Source: Smittium culicis | Lineage: Eukaryota > Kickxellomycota > Harpellomycetes > Harpellales > Legeriomycetaceae | Assembly: GCA_001970855.1 (NCBI GenBank) | Contig: LSSN01002739.1 | Coordinates: 1 to 10,587 of the forward strand | Reading direction: 5' to 3' | DNA: 10,587 nt | Shown here: piece after piece, positions 6,006-10,587 of the stretch | Numbering within the stretch: position 1 is the stretch's first letter | Layout: each line of letters begins with the position of its first letter | The notes under the pieces: generated by a model | Seen by the model: only the letters and a program-made list of their open reading frames with translations | What the model was told of the DNA's origin: nothing | The model's database searches: none | Translations under genes and position numbers: made by a program

Positions 6006-9000
6006 ATGAGCAGCGAAGATTTAGCATCTAGTAACCCAAACTTTTTCGTTTTAGGAACACCGAAGCGCAACTCAAAACAATTAATCAATAACAATATAGA
6101 AAATCCCAAGATCATGAAATCACACTCTGATTTGTGTGATATTGTTTTAGAATCTTCCCCAATACTTCCTCCGCAAGATCTAAAAGATTCAGACATATCA
6201 GATATTACTTTTAAATCGAATTCACAAGATGGAAAAAACAGGCTCCTATCTTTCCGCGAAAATCTTCAAATATTCAAATCTAATTCCAATCCTAGCACCG
6301 AGCTCCAAACTACTTCAAGCTCACAGAATGAAAGAAAAAGAAAACTTATTAGAGGGCTAAGTAGACCTTCTACTGAAAATTCCAGCGAATCTGACTCTGA
6401 AAAAAATGCTATTAAAGATCACGAAAAGAAACAAAAAATAGAAAATATTAACTCATCTAACCTTACTAAAGCTAAAATACATCCCCCCAAAAGGCAGACA
6501 AAGATTAACATACCTAGCTCCGTAACTAAAAACGGAAATTTTCTCCAAAAATCAAAAGTTTTAAACGTAGATTCTGATTCTGAAGGTGATGGCGACTCAT
6601 ACCTTGAAAAGGCATCTCTTATCGATGCTGAAGAAATTGCACTAAAGTTCTTTAATAAAAGCAAAAAAGATCAGCTCATGGCTCAAACTGGAGTAACTGA
6701 AGCTGAAGCCGAATTAATAATACAAAGCCGTCCCTTCAGAAATTACGAACTTATGGAGTTGACGTTTAGAAAAACGAAAGGTCTCCGTGTATCCATAGTA
6801 AATCAGTACCATGACACCGTAATTGGTTTAGCTGAGATCGACCAAGTTATCAACAAATGCTTTTCTGTTTCTAAAAACTTGAACGATTCCTTATTGGACT
6901 TTGGCTTGGAATATAGCGAGGAAAAGGGAAAGGTTTCTAAAGTAGACAATTCTTTAATTCAACAACAAAGTATCAATATCAACCCTGAGTATAGCCTTAA
7001 AAGCTATCAACTTGAAGGTGTCAGTTGGCTTCAATGCCTATTTAACTCAAAAGCATCAGGGATTTTAGCTGACGAGGTAACAATTAACTGCTCTTTTTCC
7101 TTGTATTCTGTGTTTATTTTTATATATAAATTTTAAATTAATCTTTTTTTTTTATAAAAAGTATATCCTCCTTACTTTAAACATTCCAAGATCTTTAATC
7201 TAAATATCTATAGTATTACTCACTAATTTTTAGATGGGTTTGGGAAAAACTTTTCAAGTAATCGCGTTTTTAACCAACTTAAAAGATAATAACGTTCCAG
7301 GTCCTCACTTAGTTATATGCCCAACATCCACGTTGGACAATTGGCTTAGAGAATTTGCTAAATTTTCTCCAAAGTTAAAAGTTAAATGTTATTATGGCAA
7401 CCAAGATGAAAGAAGAAGAATGGCTTATAAAATCGAAAAAAAAGGCGCTTACTTTGATGTTTTAGTCTCTACATATAATGTTGCAATTAGCAACAAAACT
7501 GATAGAGCAATGATCAAAAGAGTCCAATTCAAGGTATTTTTTTCCCAGCATTATAGAATTGTTATTTATTTGCTATTTATTCTATGTTTTTTAATAAAAA
7601 CCCCTCACCCTCCCTTTTTTTATAGTCGTTGATATTAGATGAAGGTCATATGATAAAAAATTGTACAAGCGTTAGATACACTCATTTGATGCAAATTAAG
7701 GTAATCATTTAAATAAAATTTTTAGTTATATAAACATATTTACTAATATTTACAAATTTTTGATTCTGTCGATTATAGGCACCATTTAGACTCTTGTTGA
7801 CTGGAACTCCACTTCAGAACAACCTAATTGAATTGATTGTAAGATTCATTATATATCCATTTTTTATATTTTTTATTAGTATCTTAAAAGCTTAATTCTT
7901 ACACCGCCTAATTTTAATCTGACTATTTATATAGTCACTGCTTTCATTTATTTTGCCAAAAGTATTTGACGAATTTGCTGGGTCTCTACAAATGGCCTTC
8001 AAAGCCAAAAAATCAGCTCCCAAAAAAGCTACCTTGAATCATCCTGAGTCCGAATCCCAAAATAATGACGAAACTCCCGAAACTACCGTACCTGATTCAT
8101 TGTCTCCAATAGAGCACCAACACATTAAAAAAGCACAGAAATTACTTGCACCATTTGTGCTACGTCGCAGAAAAGCAGAGGTACTTTTATGCTTGTTCTA
8201 AAACATTCCCTTTTTCTTTACTATCTTTATCTTTTTACTCCTTTTTTTTAATATCATAATTTTTATTAACGCTTAAATAGGTTTTAAAGGACTTACCAAA
8301 AAAGGTTGAACATCTCGTCAAAGTAACAATGTCGGATAGACAGTTATCTTTATATACAGAGATATTGGAACACCATAATAAAATGATTGAACAATCTATT
8401 CTAGATAAACAAAAACCAACTAGTCCTCCGTCTTTACTAGAAAGTATTATAATAGAGGATGACGATGAAAATACTAGTAAACCTTCTTTGCTAGGCCATA
8501 AGCATATTCATCCAGAAGATAATGATAACGAAAATAATGACTTTAATTTTTCAAAGTCTTTTATTGGACGAGCTACTGATCTTAGAAAAGTATGCAATCA
8601 CCCTCTTTTGGTTAGACGATTTTATACCGACTCTAACCTCAAAGAGATGGCTAATCTACTCCTTAAAGAACAGGATTACTCGGATGCGAATTATGATTAT
8701 GTATACGAAGACATGAAATGCTGCAGTGATTTTGAGCTTAATTACTATTGTGAAAAATATAGAAGACTAAGCAAGTTTGTCCTTCCAAGCGAGCTTTTGT
8801 TTGATTCAGCCAAAGTAACTGAAATTAAACGAGTACTGGATGAATCAATGCAAGCTGGTGAAAAAGTTTTGGTTTTCAGCCAGTTTACAACTGTTCTTGA
8901 TATACTAGAAAAAATCTTCAAAAAATGGAATATACAATATTGCCGACTTGATGGCAACACTAAAGCTAACGAGAGGCAAGAAATGATTGAAGTATTCAAC

Positions 9001-9285
9001 GATGGCAATAAGATCAACGTATTCTTGCTTTCTACAAAAGCCGGTGGTTTTGGAATTAATTTGGCGTCTGCAAACGTTGTCGTTATACATGATATTGACG
9101 TAAACCCGCACAACGATAAACAAGCTGAAGATAGAGCACACAGAGTAGGCCAAACAAAGACTGTACGGGTTATCAAGCTTGTAGCTAAAGACTCTGTTGA
9201 AGAGGATATATTGAAACTAGCGAACGCAAAGTTAATGCTAGACGATAATATAACGAATGCACATCTACTTGAGGTCAAAAAGTAA
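6006..9285 (+). CDS. FUN30: Fun30/Fft/SMARCAD1-type Snf2-family chromatin remodelling ATPase, six exons
   Basis: Exons are 6006-7076, 7234-7533, 7626-7700, 7779-7838, 7935-8180 and 8281-9285, giving 918 residues, close to S. pombe Fft3. In relatives this nuclear DNA-dependent ATPase slides or exchanges nucleosomes, maintains silent chromatin and promotes DNA end resection. Residues 1-200 look disordered, with TPKR at 18-21 (full CDK consensus), SSP at 50-52, a basic RKRK NLS at 110-113 and acidic Ser clusters at 125-131 and 189-198. Residues 206-285 hold the conserved FFN...RPF segment that precedes the motor in this family. The motor follows: LKSYQLEGVSWL 331-342; Walker A MGLGKT 358-363 (Lys362); CPTSTLDNW 386-394; DEGH 462-465, the family's form of the DEAH box; LTGTPLQNN 489-497; FVLRRRKAE 576-584; VLVFSQFT 780-787; STKAGGFGINL 835-845; DKQAEDRAHRVGQ 863-875 with both motif VI arginines. 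Low-complexity inserts lie at about 524-560 and 622-672. No CUE domain is evident. Splice sites are predicted; joined frames match the family throughout. The start follows an in-frame TAG. Confidence 0.93.
7077..7233 (+). other. Intron 1 of the FUN30-type gene (157 nt, phase 0)
   Basis: GTAACA donor and TTTTTAG acceptor. It splits motif I, between the Asp-Glu codons (356-357) and MGLGKT, and removing it restores the family sequence. CACTAAT at 7221-7227 resembles a branch site but is close to the acceptor. Unspliced, translation stops at 7134-7136 after 376 residues, without Walker A. It is the longest of the five introns. Confidence 0.92.
7534..7625 (+). other. Intron 2 of the FUN30-type gene (92 nt, phase 0)
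   Basis: GTATTT donor and TTTATAG acceptor, just ahead of the exon that encodes DEGH. The intron has no in-frame stop of its own. Because 92 is not a multiple of three, retention shifts the frame and hits TGA at 7630-7632. The tract before the acceptor is unusually C-rich (7601-7614). Confidence 0.92.
7701..7778 (+). other. Intron 3 of the FUN30-type gene (78 nt, phase 0)
   Basis: GTAATC donor and TTATAG acceptor. TACTAAT at 7741-7747 is a good match to a fungal branch-point sequence, about 30 nt from the acceptor. Although 78 is a multiple of three, the fourth codon is TAA, so retention would truncate the protein right after motif II. Confidence 0.92.
7839..7934 (+). other. Intron 4 of the FUN30-type gene (96 nt, phase 0)
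   Basis: GTAAGA donor and TATATAG acceptor. It follows a 60-nt exon that encodes motif III. Removing it joins NNLIELI to SLLSFILP, as expected for the family. Retention gives an in-frame TAA within the intron. Confidence 0.92.
8181..8280 (+). other. Intron 5 of the FUN30-type gene (100 nt, phase 0)
   Basis: GTACTT donor and AAATAG acceptor, with ATTAAC at 8265-8270 as a possible but close branch site. It joins FVLRRRKAE to VLKDLPKK, a hallmark junction of Snf2 motors. Retention gives TAA seven codons into the intron. Confidence 0.92.
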
Positions 9286-9468
9286 CGTTTTACGTTGTAG
9301 CACTCACAGATCGCGTTATATAATTAATTTTAAACGCCTTTTTTTTCATACTGTTAAATTCTTTAGCTAATTTAAATTTTCCCGCAATTTTCTTCTTTTT
9401 TTTTTGGACCGCGCAAGATTAATTTATTACTCATCTAAATTTAAAAAAAATTTTATTTTGAATTAATT

Positions 9469-9474
9469 AATAAA
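9469..9474 (+). terminator. Candidate polyadenylation signal of the FUN30-type gene
   Basis: AATAAA about 185 nt after the stop codon, with T-rich sequence upstream (9339-9412). Fungal 3' ends use loose A-rich signals and this hexamer is frequent in such DNA, so this is one plausible candidate only. Confidence 0.3.
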
Positions 9475-9649
9475 ATACAAGTAACTATTAACAATATCTG
9501 AAAATATTTTGATATATAAGTGCAGTTATTATATGTAAATTAGTTTAGTTCTACAATTTAATGATGTTTGTTATTGTTTAAATTAACTTTGAAATCCCAG
9601 GAAAACTGTTATAGAGTAATTTTGTTATTACGTAGAATAAATCCAAAAA

Positions 9650-9711
9650 TGATAATATTTGAAACTTCGCTCCTAGGTCAGCTAATAAGGATCAGCGAAT
9701 AAATATTATCA
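9650..9711. repeat. 62-nt imperfect inverted repeat (fold-back) downstream of the FUN30-type gene
   Basis: Three stacked stems share one centre. TGATAATATTT (9650-9660) pairs fully with AAATATTATCA (9701-9711). TTCGCT (9666-9671) pairs with AGCGAA (9694-9699). CCT (9672-9674) pairs with AGG (9688-9690). Bulges are GAAAC on the left (9661-9665), one T (9700) and ATC (9691-9693) on the right, and the loop is 13 nt (9675-9687). The GC-containing inner arms make this stand out from ordinary A/T palindromes. It starts 365 nt past the stop codon. It could be a tiny fold-back element, a structured RNA or 3'-end element, or a protein-binding palindrome. Confidence 0.6.
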
Positions 9712-10587
9712 AAAGCTTAAAATGAATAAATTTTCAACATTTAATACTAATTTCCTAATTCAAATACACTTCAATCGCCTGAGAATCAAAAATAAAGTTT
9801 TTATAAAATTTAACAAGAGTGACAAAAATTTTTAAATAAAAAGTATAATTTTTTATATGCATTTTGAAATTTAAACTGTATTTTTTTTAGTAAATTAAAT
9901 CAAAGGGGCTTTAGTTGTATTATAATTATCATTGTTTTTTTATTAACATCTAATTCATTATTTGATCCAGCTTATTTTTCGATGATTAGCGACAAAGTTT
10001 ATTATTTGTTTGAAATCAATAAAAATTACTGGGAAATAGGAAGATTTAACCAAACTGTAAGTAAAATTCTATAACAAAAGATTTGCAAATCGAATAGCAT
10101 CACGGTTAATTTAATAAATTACAAATTTCTAACAAAAAAATTATCACTGTTCGGTTGAGAAATGTATTAAGATACCTGATGTAATTATCTGACATTTGTG
10201 ACAATTTTTTTTTTTCTTTTTATCTATACATAATGTCGGCACCCTGTGTATCCATAGGTGCTTATTTGTTTTACTTAATCAAATTAATGTATTAACCAAT
10301 AATTGAATAAGTATTATGACACTTCTTTATTAAAATAAAACTAAATTATAATATAATAAATAAAATAACTAAATGGGTGCTTTAAGTTAAGGAATGAGGA
10401 AAAACCAAAAGAAGGTGAAAAAACCTATTCTCTCTACTTGGTGCTTTTTTATATATACTTTTTTTCTTTTATATTTTTTTTTCTTTGATTTTTCCTTTTA
10501 TTTTATTTTTTTTTCTTTTAATTTCTGTGCGAGTGTTTCAGGAGCTATTTATAGATTGCCCCTGATGTATTATAATTTATAGATCGA

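Larger units (their letters stand above)
9286..10587. other. AT-rich 3' flank with no supported gene
   Basis: After the FUN30-type stop the sequence returns to A/T-rich, low-complexity DNA. Reading frames are short. The open frame at 10394-10582 owes its length to poly-T (Phe-rich, no recognisable family) and is left out. The region holds a candidate polyadenylation signal near 9469 and the 62-nt fold-back at 9650-9711. A small GC-richer patch at 10239-10261 has GCACC/GGTGC arms, and a T-rich run lies at 10206-10220. No tRNA or other RNA gene is evident. No gene start or end can be tied to the right edge. Confidence 0.6.

Noticed and set aside
8745..9278. 177-codon minus-strand frame inside the last exon of the remodeller gene
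   Set aside because: It is a shadow of the conserved C-terminal helicase domain and resembles no family.
10239..10261. GCACC/GGTGC arms around a 13-nt loop
   Set aside because: It is only a 5-bp stem with no extension and no gene context.
10394..10582. 62-codon frame with an ATG, rich in Phe
   Set aside because: The Phe-rich, apparently membrane-like content comes from poly-T runs and not from a conserved protein.

Overview
The window looks like nuclear DNA of an AT-rich fungus. One gene is split by five short GT..TAG introns of 78-157 nt. The two recognisable proteins are the vacuolar/Golgi sorting receptor Vps10 and the Snf2-family remodeller Fun30/Fft/SMARCAD1, both typical of fungi. Intergenic DNA is very rich in A and T, with many poly-T runs, while coding DNA is visibly richer in G and C. 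The standard code fits: a CTG codon in exon 5 of the remodeller falls where the family has leucine, which argues weakly against a CUG-Ser yeast. The long gene-poor spacers (1.8, 3.1 and 1.3 kb) beside short introns would suit an AT-rich early-diverging lineage, for example gut-dwelling Harpellales-type fungi. That placement is a guess and not read from the sequence.

Layout from left to right. (1) 1-430, minus strand: the 5' end of a VPS10 gene (signal sequence and first beta-propeller blades), cut by the window edge. (2) 431-2191: AT-rich spacer holding the VPS10 upstream region and the end of the next gene. (3) 2192-2761, minus strand: a complete single-exon gene for a small, very basic, cysteine-containing secreted protein of unknown family. 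It has a signal peptide and a possible dibasic (Kex2-type) processing site. A TATA-like box and a 17-T tract lie just upstream of it. (4) 2762-6005: over 3 kb with no recognisable gene. Its right end is the presumed promoter of the next gene and carries TGGCCA-type sites, an imperfect 30-bp direct repeat and a minimal in-frame uORF. (5) 6006-9285, plus strand: a complete six-exon gene for a 918-residue Fun30-type ATPase, with all helicase motifs intact. All five introns are phase 0 and are packed into the motor region. (6) 9286-10587: AT-rich 3' flank with a notable 62-nt fold-back (9650-9711) and poly-T runs.

The genes show no functional link. One serves Golgi-to-vacuole sorting, one is a secreted cargo, and one serves chromatin (heterochromatin maintenance and DNA end resection in known relatives). 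I see no rRNA, tRNA, CRISPR array or coding-competent transposon. I found no clearly new multi-gene system. The least explained items are the secreted basic protein, the 62-nt fold-back and the 30-bp repeat pair upstream of the remodeller.
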